Of a DNA stretch of 64,000 bases, positions 45,314-54,550 are shown piece by piece. Location: positions 124,001 through 188,000 of the forward strand of contig CACJOM010000003.1 of NCBI GenBank assembly GCA_902595065.1, written 5' to 3'. How positions within the stretch are numbered: the stretch's first letter is position 1; each line of letters begins with the position of its first letter. The translations under genes and the position numbers were made by a program. Source of the stretch: an uncultured SAR86 cluster bacterium (GTDB lineage: Bacteria; Pseudomonadota; Gammaproteobacteria; Magnimaribacterales; D2472). The notes beneath the pieces were generated by a model. The model ran no database searches. It was not told the origin of the DNA and saw nothing but the letters and a program-made list of their open reading frames with translations.

Positions 45314-45819
45314 TTTCCAAATTTTTAGCATCATGTATTTTTTTATTTTCTGCATTCATCAATGCATCACAAATTACGATTTCTCTTCTTAACAGCGAGT
45401 TAAAAAAAAATTATTCATTTCTTGAAAGATCCCTTAGCGAGTCAGAGATGAGAATTGCTACTTCAAGTGGCAAAATTTTCTTTACTAACGATGAAATTTC
45501 AATTCATGTTTTATCGCCCTTTGAAGAAAATTACAGAATTGATGGAGATACTATCGAGATCCATGATGTTTTTTTGGACCAAACACAAGTTATTAATATT
45601 GAGGAGCTTGATAATTTTTTTCTTAATCTTCTGATCAATGGTATTGATGAGAATGCAGAAACTTATTCAATTAATATTATCAACGATTCAGTCATTCAAA
45701 TTATTGATAATGCAAACTCTAATTTAATTAGCTTTTTGTTTTTAGATAATCAGTTAAATCTCATTCGCTATAAAGACTCTCTTGGAGTTGAGCATGGAAT
45801 AGAACTTACACCATTATGA
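45310..45819 (+). CDS. lolA: Outer-membrane lipoprotein carrier LolA-like
   Basis: This 169-aa periplasmic protein has a signal peptide ([19 protein letters not shown]) and a mature part of alternating beta strands with [50 protein letters not shown]. This matches the LolA pattern, in which a similar stretch forms the hydrophobic half-barrel. It carries lipoproteins from LolCDE to LolB. The assignment leans on the ftsK-lolA order, and the stop-start overlap with ftsK supports it. It is shorter than usual (about 200). Confidence 0.72.
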   Translation: MISKFLASCIFLFSAFINASQITISLLNSELKKNYSFLERSLSESEMRIATSSGKIFFTNDEISIHVLSPFEENYRIDGDTIEIHDVFLDQTQVINIEELDNFFLNLLINGIDENAETYSINIINDSVIQIIDNANSNLISFLFLDNQLNLIRYKDSLGVEHGIELTPL

Positions 45820-46181
45820 CCAAACTTTTTCTCATAGCATTTGGAGGAGCTTTAGGTGCTCCATTCAGATATTTCATCAATGACTTGATGAAAAATTCTT
45901 CATTTTTTGCACTGCCCATTGGAATAATGTTGGTAAATTTTATTGGTTGTTTTTGTATCGGTGTGGCTATGGCTCAAATCTCGGACTTAAAGTCTAATAT
46001 TTATTTTTTTTTAGTTATAGGGTTCCTTGGGTCATTTACAACTATGTCAGCCTTCTCACAGCAAACAATTGAATTGTTATACAATGGCAAGGAATTGAAT
46101 GCTCTGATATATGTTGTTGCATCGATTGCCTCGTGTTTAATAGGAACTTTTTTAGCTTACTCTTTATTTAAAACTACTTAA
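45816..46181 (+). CDS. crcB: Fluoride efflux channel CrcB/Fluc
   Basis: This 121-aa four-helix membrane protein has GGALGAPFRYFINDL, LVNFIGCFCIG and the pore motif GFLGSFTTMSAFSQQTIEL. It forms a dimeric fluoride channel that lowers internal fluoride. It overlaps lolA by 4 bases and precedes serS by 2, as in many gammaproteobacteria, although rarA, normally between lolA and crcB, is absent. Confidence 0.92.
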   Translation: MTKLFLIAFGGALGAPFRYFINDLMKNSSFFALPIGIMLVNFIGCFCIGVAMAQISDLKSNIYFFLVIGFLGSFTTMSAFSQQTIELLYNGKELNALIYVVASIASCLIGTFLAYSLFKTT

Positions 46182-46183
46182 TA

Positions 46184-47428
46184 ATGATAGATACAAATTT
46201 AATAAAAGAAAATCCCAAGTCTGTTTCTGAAAAATTAGCCCTGAGAAATTACAATTTTAATATTGAGTTGTTTGAGGCCTCTGAAACTGAACGAAAAAAA
46301 TACCAAACTGAAACAGAAGATCTTCAAGCTCAAAGGAAAGCTCTTTCCAAAGAATTTGGAATGCTAAAAAAAGAGGGTAAAGATGATCCAGCACTAAGCA
46401 AGAAGATTGATTCAATGAAATCTGATTTAGATAAATGCTCAAGTAAGTTAAGTAACATTCAAACAACTTTAAAAGAATTATTGCTTGATATTCCAAATCT
46501 CCCTGATGAATCGGTTCCTACAGGCAAGAACGAAGAAAGCAATGTAAAGATTCGAAATTTTGGCGAGCCAACTATTTTGAAAGGAAAGGATCATTTGGAG
46601 ATAACATCAATGATTGATACTGACTCAGCTAATCTTTTAGCTGGTTCTCGTTTTGCAGTTTTAAGTGGTGAAATTGCAAAATTACAGCGAGCTTTAATAA
46701 CATTTATGCTTGATAAAGCAGAAGAGCATGGCTACACAGAGCATTATTTGCCAATGGTTGCCAATACTGAATCTTTAACTTCAACAGGACAATTGCCAAA
46801 ATTTTCTGATGATTTATTTCAACTAACAGATGATTATTATTTAATTCCCACTGCTGAAGTGCCTTTAACAAATCTTTACAGAGATCAGATACTCAATATA
46901 AATCAATTCCCGCTAAAGCTTACAGCACACACTAGCTGTTTTAGATCAGAGGCTGGGAGTTATGGTAAAGATACAAAAGGATTAATCCGTCAACATCAGT
47001 TCGAAAAAGTTGAGCTGGTACAGATATGTCATCCTGAAAAGTCCTATGAAGCTCTTGAAAGTCTTACTTCTCATGCTGAAACAATACTTAAGGAGCTAAA
47101 TTTGCCATATCAGGTAGTAGAATTATGCACAGGAGATCTCGGATTTGCAGCAGCTAAGACATATGACCTCGAAGTTTGGATTCCCAGTCAAGAAACCTTT
47201 AGAGAAATATCTTCATGCTCAAACTGTACTGATTTTCAAGCCAGAAGGGCTAAGATTAGGTTTAAGGAGGATGGAGCTTCAAAATTAGCGCATACTCTCA
47301 ACGGATCTGCGCTTGCAGCGGGAAGAGCATTGATCGCAGTTATTGAAAATAATTTTGATCAAAATAGTACCATCAAGATCCCAGAGGTTCTTCAAGACTA
47401 CACAAAGTTTACTTCAATTAAAATTTAA
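46184..47428 (+). CDS. serS: Seryl-tRNA synthetase
   Basis: This 414-aa class II synthetase has an N-terminal coiled-coil arm (about 30-105) that grips the long variable arm of tRNA-Ser. Motif 2 is FRSEAGSYGKDTKGLIRQHQFEKVE and motif 3 is LNGSALAAGRALIAVIEN. It charges tRNA-Ser and tRNA-Sec with serine. It is slightly shorter than E. coli SerS (430). It is the last gene of the ftsK-lolA-crcB-serS unit. Confidence 0.95.
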   Translation: MIDTNLIKENPKSVSEKLALRNYNFNIELFEASETERKKYQTETEDLQAQRKALSKEFGMLKKEGKDDPALSKKIDSMKSDLDKCSSKLSNIQTTLKELLLDIPNLPDESVPTGKNEESNVKIRNFGEPTILKGKDHLEITSMIDTDSANLLAGSRFAVLSGEIAKLQRALITFMLDKAEEHGYTEHYLPMVANTESLTSTGQLPKFSDDLFQLTDDYYLIPTAEVPLTNLYRDQILNINQFPLKLTAHTSCFRSEAGSYGKDTKGLIRQHQFEKVELVQICHPEKSYEALESLTSHAETILKELNLPYQVVELCTGDLGFAAAKTYDLEVWIPSQETFREISSCSNCTDFQARRAKIRFKEDGASKLAHTLNGSALAAGRALIAVIENNFDQNSTIKIPEVLQDYTKFTSIKI

Positions 47429-47529
47429 GAAAATTTATTACTGAATGTTGCTAAATTGTTTCTTTTATTAAGAGTAAAAGAGGTATAGAATTGAGAAATC
47501 GTCTTTATTTTAATTTTTAGAGGGAAATT

Positions 47530-50500
47530 ATGAAATCAATACGTAGCTTATTTTTGGTTGCTGCTTTAATTGCTATTCCAGCATTTGGACAGGAACTCAC
47601 TTCTGATATTACTGGTACGGTAACAAACGGAGCAGGGACACCAATAAGTGGTGCAACGGTTAGCGTTACTTATACTCCAACAGATACAACTATTACTAGG
47701 ACAACCAGCGCAAATGGCCGCTACAATGCTGGTGGTTTGAAGCCTGGTGGACCATATGAGGTCAGTGTTCAATCTGGTGCTTATAGTCCAGAAACTACAG
47801 CAGGGATCACTTTAATCGTTGGTGATACAAAAAGGTTAAATTTTGTATTAGAGTCTATTGATGAAGTGGTGGTTGTAGCTAGTGCTGGAACAGCCCTAGA
47901 TACTGGTTATGGTTTTGGTACAGCTTTAACTGCTGACGATATAGAAAAAAATGCATCAGTTAACAGGGACTTAAAAGATTTCATAAGGCTAAACCCAATG
48001 GTTTCTCTCGATGATGCTGAGGATAATTATGAGGCTATATCTATAGCTGGTGCTCACCCTAGAACAAATGATCTAAGGGTTGACGGAACATCGTTTAATG
48101 ATGACTTCGGCCTTAACGATAATGGCTATCCTGCTCAAAGAAGCCCAATCTCTCTGAATGCTATTGAGCAGCTATCTGTAAAAGTGGCTCCAGCCTCAGT
48201 AGAGTACTCTGGCTTTAGAGGAGGAGTTATTGAAGTAATTACCAAATCTGGAACAAATGAGTTTACAGGTGAATTGTTTTCATATGATAGAGGAGATTCT
48301 TTCATGGGAGATGAATCAAATGGTGATGAATATTCATTTGATTTAGATGATACATCTGAAGGTTTTGCTTTTGGAGGACCATTAATAAAAGATAAAGCTT
48401 TCTTCTATGTCACATACGAAGAAGCCCAAATTAATAAGCCTATTACTCATGGTCCAATTGGTTCTGGTCTCCCTAATGAGCAGGGTATAACTGTTGCTGA
48501 AGTTGATAGAATCAGAAACATTACAAAAAATAAATATGGATTTGATCCATTGGGATATACATCAAGCAATCAATCAGAGCAAGAATTTATCACAGCTAGG
48601 TTTGATATTAATATTACAGATAATCATCGATTAACTTTAAATCATAAAGAGGTAGAAAGTTCAAAATTAAATGGCGCTAATAGTTCTTATGGAACATTTA
48701 GCTTTTCATCAGCTGAATATCAAAAAGGTGAAAATACAGAAACTGATGGATTTCTGCTTGTTTCAAATTGGTCAGATGATTTAATTACTGAGATTAGTTA
48801 CTCAACTAAAACTCAAAAAACATCTCAAATGTCACCAGTAGGTCAAAACCTTCCGTCTTTTGAGATTGATAATTGTGGAGCAGCTGGCATTTCATGTGAG
48901 TTAGGGCCTGATATATTCAGGAGCGCGAATGCACTTGATACTGAAAATACATTTTTTAAAGCCAAGCTTACTTACTATGACGACAATCATAAGTGGACTG
49001 CTGGTTATGAAATGAAAGAATGGGATATTTATAATGTATTCATCGTAGCTCAAAATGGTTCATATTCATTTGATGGAATTGATGGTTTTGAGAGTCAAAA
49101 TGCGACATCTTTCTTTCATAATAATTCTAGAGATCTTACAGAAGCTGGTGGAGCAGCCATTTTTAAATATGATTTAACCTCTATGTATATTCAAGATGAA
49201 ATAGAAATATCTGATAGATTAAATATTTTACTTGGCTTAAGGTACGACCAGTTTGACTCAGATGATGCTCCTGCATTAAATCAGGGTTTTGTTGACGCAT
49301 ATGGTTTTGCTAATGGTGGTATTGCTGGAACAGATCTTCTAAATTACAGATTTAGTTTCGAATATGAGATTGACGATGTTAGTTCATTAAAAGGTCTTTT
49401 TGGTACTTTCTCATCCAAATTACCAACAGTATGGATTTCAAACGCATACACAAATGATGGAGTAAGAATTGCAGCCTATAATGGTGCTAATGCACCTGGA
49501 TGTGATCCGCTGACTGGTGTTACCTCATCATTACCTGCATGTGTTGGTACCGCAATTCAGAATGCTCCATTAACAGATGCTGTAATTAACTTTATAGCTC
49601 CTAGCTTTGAATGGCCTGAGACAAAAACTTTAAATTTGACCTATGATAGGCAAATTGGTGACTGGATGATGACTGCTACCTACTTGCATTCAGATCAAGA
49701 AGAAGCATTGTATAAAATTATTGATGGCTCACCATTAAGCGGTGATCAGCCATTGACTCCTACGTTAAAAGCTCCTGATGGAAGACCTATCTATAACCAA
49801 ACTGGTGCTAGAGGTACTTATAAAGGAGGTTTATATAACCAGGGTGGAGGAGAAAGAGAGGTTATTTCTGTGGCATTCTCAAGATTCTTCAATGATGGTG
49901 ATGCCTCACTTTCACTTGGTTATACCAATCAAAATATAGATGAATTAAGTGGAATGGCATCAACAACAGCTAACTCCAGTTACGGAAAGTATGCTGCATC
50001 AGACTTCAATAATAGAACTCCTGGTAGATCTATTTACGAAACTGAACATAGATTCTTTGCAACTTTATCATCAACCCATTATTTCTTTGGGGCTGATAAA
50101 CCTACTACATTTAATCTATTTTTTGAAAGAAAATCAGGTTTGCCAGGTACTTACACTTGGGACACATTCGAAAGAAGTACCTCTCGTTACCAAACTCGCG
50201 CCTTCGGTTATGAAAATAATCTAAATGATGATAGTGCGCATTTGCTATATATCCCGACTGGTTTAACTGACCCAAATGTATGTTGGGGCTCTTGTAATGG
50301 TGCGCCAGACTTAACTGTAGCAAATGAAGTTCTTGATCTTCTGTATAACAAATTGGGTCTAGCATCATATGGAGGTCAAATACTTCCTACAGGTGTATTT
50401 GAATATCCATGGCAAACAACTTTAGATCTAAAAATCACTCAGATTCTTCCTGGATTTAGGGCTGATGATGAGTTTGTTATTTCCTTAGGAATTGAAAACT

Positions 50501-50739
50501 TATTAAATCTTTTCGATTCTGATAAAGGTGAAATTAGATATGGAAGCTACACCGGAACTGTTGATGTTTTAGATATGCAAATGAGTGATGACTTTTCAAA
50601 ATATATCTATCCAAGATCAAGAGGCGGTGCAGACTATGCATTTAGATTTAATCCAAATAATCCTCAAGAGATTAGAAAATCAGCTGTTAATAGCATATGG
50701 AGAGCTCAACTCGGCTTTACATACAAGTTTTCTTTTTAA
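47530..50739 (+). CDS. TonB-dependent receptor with N-terminal CarboxypepD_reg domain (Oar-like)
   Basis: This 1069-aa outer-membrane receptor has signal peptide MKSIRSLFLVAALIAIPAFG and then a carboxypeptidase-regulatory-like Ig fold (ITGTVTNGAGTPISGATVSV, about 27-110). A plug domain (about 125-240, with LRVDGTSFND and GGVIEVITKSGTNEF) and a long barrel ending in GFTYKFSF follow. No typical TonB box is obvious. This architecture matches Oar/OmpA-related receptors of Myxococcus and marine bacteria. The ligand is unknown. A clear ribosome binding site (AGAGGGA) and a downstream terminator mark it as a single-gene unit, the usual sign of a highly expressed receptor. Confidence 0.9.
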   Translation: MKSIRSLFLVAALIAIPAFGQELTSDITGTVTNGAGTPISGATVSVTYTPTDTTITRTTSANGRYNAGGLKPGGPYEVSVQSGAYSPETTAGITLIVGDTKRLNFVLESIDEVVVVASAGTALDTGYGFGTALTADDIEKNASVNRDLKDFIRLNPMVSLDDAEDNYEAISIAGAHPRTNDLRVDGTSFNDDFGLNDNGYPAQRSPISLNAIEQLSVKVAPASVEYSGFRGGVIEVITKSGTNEFTGELFSYDRGDSFMGDESNGDEYSFDLDDTSEGFAFGGPLIKDKAFFYVTYEEAQINKPITHGPIGSGLPNEQGITVAEVDRIRNITKNKYGFDPLGYTSSNQSEQEFITARFDINITDNHRLTLNHKEVESSKLNGANSSYGTFSFSSAEYQKGENTETDGFLLVSNWSDDLITEISYSTKTQKTSQMSPVGQNLPSFEIDNCGAAGISCELGPDIFRSANALDTENTFFKAKLTYYDDNHKWTAGYEMKEWDIYNVFIVAQNGSYSFDGIDGFESQNATSFFHNNSRDLTEAGGAAIFKYDLTSMYIQDEIEISDRLNILLGLRYDQFDSDDAPALNQGFVDAYGFANGGIAGTDLLNYRFSFEYEIDDVSSLKGLFGTFSSKLPTVWISNAYTNDGVRIAAYNGANAPGCDPLTGVTSSLPACVGTAIQNAPLTDAVINFIAPSFEWPETKTLNLTYDRQIGDWMMTATYLHSDQEEALYKIIDGSPLSGDQPLTPTLKAPDGRPIYNQTGARGTYKGGLYNQGGGEREVISVAFSRFFNDGDASLSLGYTNQNIDELSGMASTTANSSYGKYAASDFNNRTPGRSIYETEHRFFATLSSTHYFFGADKPTTFNLFFERKSGLPGTYTWDTFERSTSRYQTRAFGYENNLNDDSAHLLYIPTGLTDPNVCWGSCNGAPDLTVANEVLDLLYNKLGLASYGGQILPTGVFEYPWQTTLDLKITQILPGFRADDEFVISLGIENLLNLFDSDKGEIRYGSYTGTVDVLDMQMSDDFSKYIYPRSRGGADYAFRFNPNNPQEIRKSAVNSIWRAQLGFTYKFSF

Positions 50740-50756
50740 AAGGATTTAGTTATATT

Positions 50757-50786
50757 AAAAGGACGGTTCTTACCGTCCTTTTTTTT
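50757..50786 (+). terminator. Intrinsic terminator after TonB-dependent receptor
   Basis: Stem AAAAGGACGG / CCGTCCTTTT around loop TTCTTA, with the stem merging into a run of eight T. It begins 18 bases after the receptor stop. Confidence 0.93.
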
Positions 50787-50799
50787 GGTAAAATTAAGC

Positions 50800-51705
50800 A
50801 TGTCATTTAATACTATTCCTGCATTTTCGATGCCTGATATCCAAAAAAGAGATGCTGAAACAATTGCAGAGCTTAAATTGGCATTATCCACTCATGGTTT
50901 CTTTACAATTACCGATCATGGAATAGCTGATGATGTTCTTGAGTCTAGCTATAGATTAAGTAAAGATTTTTTCTCACTCCCTGAAACTCTAAAAAATACA
51001 TATGCTCACCCAGAAAAAGCTGGTGCAAGGGGCTACACACCTTATGGAAAAGAGACTGCTGTTGGAGAAACAACACCTGATTTAAAAGAATTTTGGCATC
51101 ATGGGCCAATCATTGACGATTCTTTTGACCACCGGATCTCTGAAAATATATTTGTTTCAGAAATTCCAGAATTTAATGATCAGTTTAATATTTTATTTAA
51201 ACAACTTAACTTGCTTGGCATGAAAGTCCTTAGCGCTATAGCTATAATTTTAGGCAAAGAAGCATCTTTTTTTGATGCTTGGGCTTTAAAGGGAAATTCA
51301 ATTTTACGCTTAATCCATTATCCCCCCGTTCCTGACTCTTCAAATATCTTGCGTGCTCGAGCTCATGAGGATATAAATTTAATTACGTTATTAGTTGGTG
51401 CTGAAGAATCTGGGTTGGAAGTCCAAAATACTGATGGTGATTGGATTCCAATAGCAGCAAAAAGTAAATCCATTGTTTGTAATATTGGGGATATGATGCA
51501 ACTAGTCACACGCTCACAGCTTAAAAGTACTACTCACAGGGTCGTAGATAATAATGCTGGCTCATCTGCGTCTCGATATAGCATGCCATTTTTTTTACAT
51601 CCATCTCCTGAAATTGAGCTTTACTCTATAGTTGATGAGTCAACCGATTCTATTAGCGCACATGATTTTTTAGAGGAAAGATTGAAAGCAATTAAGTTAT
51701 ACTAA
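50800..51705 (+). CDS. 2-oxoglutarate/Fe(II) oxygenase, isopenicillin N synthase family
   Basis: This 301-aa protein has the N-terminal DIOX_N region (TIAELKLALSTHGFFTITDHG, RGYTPYGKE) and a jelly roll with iron ligands HED (ARAHEDINLITLL) and STTHRVV. The 2OG anchor is RYSMPFF. It couples oxidation of an unknown substrate to 2-oxoglutarate decarboxylation. Related marine proteins are often annotated as flavonol synthase-like. The ATG at 50800 is chosen because an upstream TTG lies inside the terminator T-run. It is followed 3 bases later by nupC. Confidence 0.86.
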   Translation: MSFNTIPAFSMPDIQKRDAETIAELKLALSTHGFFTITDHGIADDVLESSYRLSKDFFSLPETLKNTYAHPEKAGARGYTPYGKETAVGETTPDLKEFWHHGPIIDDSFDHRISENIFVSEIPEFNDQFNILFKQLNLLGMKVLSAIAIILGKEASFFDAWALKGNSILRLIHYPPVPDSSNILRARAHEDINLITLLVGAEESGLEVQNTDGDWIPIAAKSKSIVCNIGDMMQLVTRSQLKSTTHRVVDNNAGSSASRYSMPFFLHPSPEIELYSIVDESTDSISAHDFLEERLKAIKLY

Positions 51706-51708
51706 GCC

Positions 51709-52971
51709 ATGACAATCACCTCTATATTTCAAATCGTTGTTGGCTTTATTGGGTTAGTTTGTATCGCTATTCCATTTTCTCAAAATAGATCTTCTATTAA
51801 TTATCGGCATATTGTTGCAGCAATATTTCTACAGATAGCATTAGCTTTTGCTTTATTAAAGATACCTTTTATAGTTCAAATTTTTGCTTATCTATCTGAA
51901 GGTGTCACTGCTTTGCAAGCAGCAACCCAAGAGGGAGCTGAATTTGTTTTTGGTTATTTAAGTAATAGTTCTACCTCTCCATTTGAAATCTCAGGTACTG
52001 GTAATTCAATGATCTTTGCTTTTCAAATACTGCCTTTAATTATAGTAATTTCTAGTTTGTCGGCATTGCTTTGGTTTTGGAATGTCCTTCCATTAATTAT
52101 CAGAGCTATTTCTAAAATTTTTGAAAAGCTATTTAATATCGGCGGCCCGATAGGTTTGGGGGCAACTGCTAATATTATTATGGGGCAAGTTGAAGCTCCT
52201 TTATTGGTGAGACCCTATTTGACCAAGATGACTGAAAAAGAGTTGTTAATCCTTATGACAGCCGGAATGTCTACTGTCTCTGGCTCGATTATGATCGCGC
52301 TAGTATCAATGTTAGCCCCTCAATTCCCGGACATAAATTTAATCCAGCATTTAGTATCAGCTTCGATATTATCTATTCCTGCTGCAATAATGTACGCAAA
52401 CATTATGATTCCATCATCAGAGGTTACTAATTTTGATGGAAATACAGTCCCTAAAGTTTATGACAGCTCTATGGATGCAATCACAAGAGGTACAAGAGAT
52501 GGATTGGATATTTGCCTAAATGTCGGCGCTATTTTAATTGCATTTATCGCATTAGTTTCTTTGCTGAACTCTCTGCTTGGTATTTTAGGTGGTTGGATTG
52601 GAATGTCTGATCTTTCCTTACAATTAATATTGGGATATCTTTTCTTTCCGATTGTTTGGCTCATGGGAGTTCCTCTGTCAGAAACCCTAGCTTCAGCCGA
52701 GTTACTTGGCTTGAAAACTGCGCTAAATGAATTTGTTGCATATGGTGCACTTGCAAATTTGGAGACAGGGGTTTTATCTGATAGATCAAAATTGATTACT
52801 TTGTATGCTTTATGTGGTTTTGCTAACTTTTCCTCAGTGGGAATTCTTGTTTCAGGCATTAGCGCAATGGCTCCAGAAAGAAAAAATGATTTGATTAAAG
52901 TTTCTATAAAAGCTCTTATCGGAGCAACATTAGCTTCCTGTATGACAGGTTTAGTAATAGGTATATTTTAA
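51709..52971 (+). CDS. nupC: Concentrative nucleoside transporter NupC
   Basis: This 420-aa CNT family symporter has the Gly-rich NupC signature GGPIGLGATANIIMGQVEAPLLVRPYLTKMTEKEL, then MSTVSGSIMIALVSM and GALANLETGVLSDRSKLI near the end. It imports nucleosides with H+ or Na+. About ten helices are visible. A coupling with the 2OG oxygenase gene upstream suggests co-transcription, and the oxygenase might act on a nucleoside or base; this is inference only. It overlaps the convergent TspO gene by 4 bases. Confidence 0.92.
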   Translation: MTITSIFQIVVGFIGLVCIAIPFSQNRSSINYRHIVAAIFLQIALAFALLKIPFIVQIFAYLSEGVTALQAATQEGAEFVFGYLSNSSTSPFEISGTGNSMIFAFQILPLIIVISSLSALLWFWNVLPLIIRAISKIFEKLFNIGGPIGLGATANIIMGQVEAPLLVRPYLTKMTEKELLILMTAGMSTVSGSIMIALVSMLAPQFPDINLIQHLVSASILSIPAAIMYANIMIPSSEVTNFDGNTVPKVYDSSMDAITRGTRDGLDICLNVGAILIAFIALVSLLNSLLGILGGWIGMSDLSLQLILGYLFFPIVWLMGVPLSETLASAELLGLKTALNEFVAYGALANLETGVLSDRSKLITLYALCGFANFSSVGILVSGISAMAPERKNDLIKVSIKALIGATLASCMTGLVIGIF

Positions 52972-53399
52972 TTCAAGAAAATAATTGAAGCATTTAAAAA
53001 TGCAGCAAATGAAAGCCATACCAGGTATGGCAGATACATATAAAATAAAATTGACGATTCAATCTTTATCACGTTAATAATTTTTAAATTCAGATAAATA
53101 AGTACGCTTATATCAATAAGTGCTATCAACGGAGCATGAAAGTAAAAAAAGATCCATGACCAAGCTGCATTAGCTAATAATTGCAGTATGAATAGAGTAG
53201 AAATTTTTTCAGCCATCTTAAATGAAACAAATGCCATGATTGCATACAGAATTGGCCAGACAATTCCAAAAACATAGCTCGGAGGATTCAATGGGCTCTT
53301 AATTAATTCTTCATACCAAGTATCAGAATTGATGTATACGTTAGCAAGAGAGCCGATAACAGAGGTTAAAATTACCAATAAAGGTAAAATATATTTCAT
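52968..53399 (-). CDS. tspO: TspO/MBR family protein
   Basis: This 143-aa five-helix membrane protein has the TspO signatures WYEELIKSPLNPPSYVFGIVWPILYAIMAFVSF and NAAWSWIFFYFHAPLIALIDI. TspO binds and degrades porphyrins and affects tetrapyrrole and stress regulation. It is slightly short (usual about 155). It is downstream of the KAS III-like gene by 4 bases, on the same strand. Confidence 0.92.
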   Translation of the reverse strand: MKYILPLLVILTSVIGSLANVYINSDTWYEELIKSPLNPPSYVFGIVWPILYAIMAFVSFKMAEKISTLFILQLLANAAWSWIFFYFHAPLIALIDISVLIYLNLKIINVIKIESSILFYMYLPYLVWLSFAAFLNASIIFLN

Positions 53400-53403
53400 C
53401 GGT

Positions 53404-54516
53404 TTATGCTTTTTCTACTAGAATCGAACAAATAGAGTATCCTGCACCGAATGAGCAAATAATCCCTTTTTGACCTTCAGCAAGATGATTGTATTTATGA
53501 AATGAGATGAGAGAGCCTGCCGAGCCAGTGTTAGCATATTCCTCGAGAACATTTGGAGCTCGCTCTGGAGGAAAGTCATCACCAAGTAATTTTTTTACAA
53601 CATAGGTATTCATATTTATATTAGCCTGATGAAGCCAGTATTGCTCAACCTCATTTGGTGATAAGTTGTTTTCTTCTAAGTGCTCGCTAATTAATGATGC
53701 AACCATAGGCATTACTTCTTTAAAAACACTTCTCCCATTTTGAACAAATAAAAGCTCTTCTTCTGTGTATTCTTTGTCCTCAATAGCATTCATAAAACCA
53801 AAATTATTTCTGATGTTATTTGAAAAATGAGTTTTTAATTTAGCATTTAGTATTTTAAATCTGTTGAGTGATTTAGCATTTTTTTCAATTACCGCTGCTG
53901 TGCAGACGTCTCCAAAAATAAAATGACTATCTCTATTCTTCAGATTGTTATGAGCAGTGGTAATTTCTGGATTGATGACCAGTACTCTAGAGGCTTTACC
54001 AGAAGCTATATCTGAATAGGCATTGCTAATTCCAAAGGTAGTAGACGAACAACCAACCATCATGTCGTATGCATAACCCTCAATACCCAATTCATTTTGA
54101 ACTTCTATAGCTATTGCTGGGTATGCTCTTTGGAGATTTGCTGTTGAAACAATCACCGCATCAATGTCAGCTGGAGTTAATTCTGCATTATCAAGGGCTT
54201 GTTTTGCTGCAATGACACTTATTTCTGCGCACAGGGAAAGAGAATCATCGTCTCTAGCTTGAATCTGTGGTTTCATGCATCTTGGATCTAGCAAAGACTC
54301 TTTTTCAATGACATACCTATTTTTGATCCCTGAAGCTTTAACTATAAATTCTGAAGAAGAGGGCTCTTTAGCTTCAATAGCGCCCGACTCAATTTCATTT
54401 GCATGTTCAGCATTAAAAAGCTCAACATAACTATTAAATGATTCAACCAGTTCATCGTTAGAGATTTTATGGGGAGGAGTCCAAACTCCTGTTCCAGAAA
54501 TAAATATATCTTGCAT
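53404..54516 (-). CDS. Beta-ketoacyl-ACP synthase III-like (FabH family)
   Basis: This 370-aa thiolase-fold condensing enzyme has nucleophile Cys156 (VGCSSTTFG), HQANINM with the catalytic His and NTGSAG with the Asn. It also carries an insertion of about 25 acidic residues near 30-55 compared with FabH (about 320 aa). It condenses an acyl-CoA with malonyl-ACP to begin fatty acid or related synthesis. It is not in a fab cluster; it lies between TspO and a divergent lysophospholipase-like gene. It could be an accessory KAS III for unusual starter units. Confidence 0.83.
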   Translation of the reverse strand: MQDIFISGTGVWTPPHKISNDELVESFNSYVELFNAEHANEIESGAIEAKEPSSSEFIVKASGIKNRYVIEKESLLDPRCMKPQIQARDDDSLSLCAEISVIAAKQALDNAELTPADIDAVIVSTANLQRAYPAIAIEVQNELGIEGYAYDMMVGCSSTTFGISNAYSDIASGKASRVLVINPEITTAHNNLKNRDSHFIFGDVCTAAVIEKNAKSLNRFKILNAKLKTHFSNNIRNNFGFMNAIEDKEYTEEELLFVQNGRSVFKEVMPMVASLISEHLEENNLSPNEVEQYWLHQANINMNTYVVKKLLGDDFPPERAPNVLEEYANTGSAGSLISFHKYNHLAEGQKGIICSFGAGYSICSILVEKA

Positions 54517-54550
54517 GTGTTTACCCTATTACGTGCTATTTTATAGTTAT

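Noticed and set aside
49949-50368. Open frames overlapping the TonB receptor on both strands
   Set aside because: Out-of-frame shadows of the receptor barrel; no independent signals.
52458-52859. 133-codon open frame antisense to nupC
   Set aside because: Fully inside a convincing transporter gene, with no family pattern or ribosome binding site.
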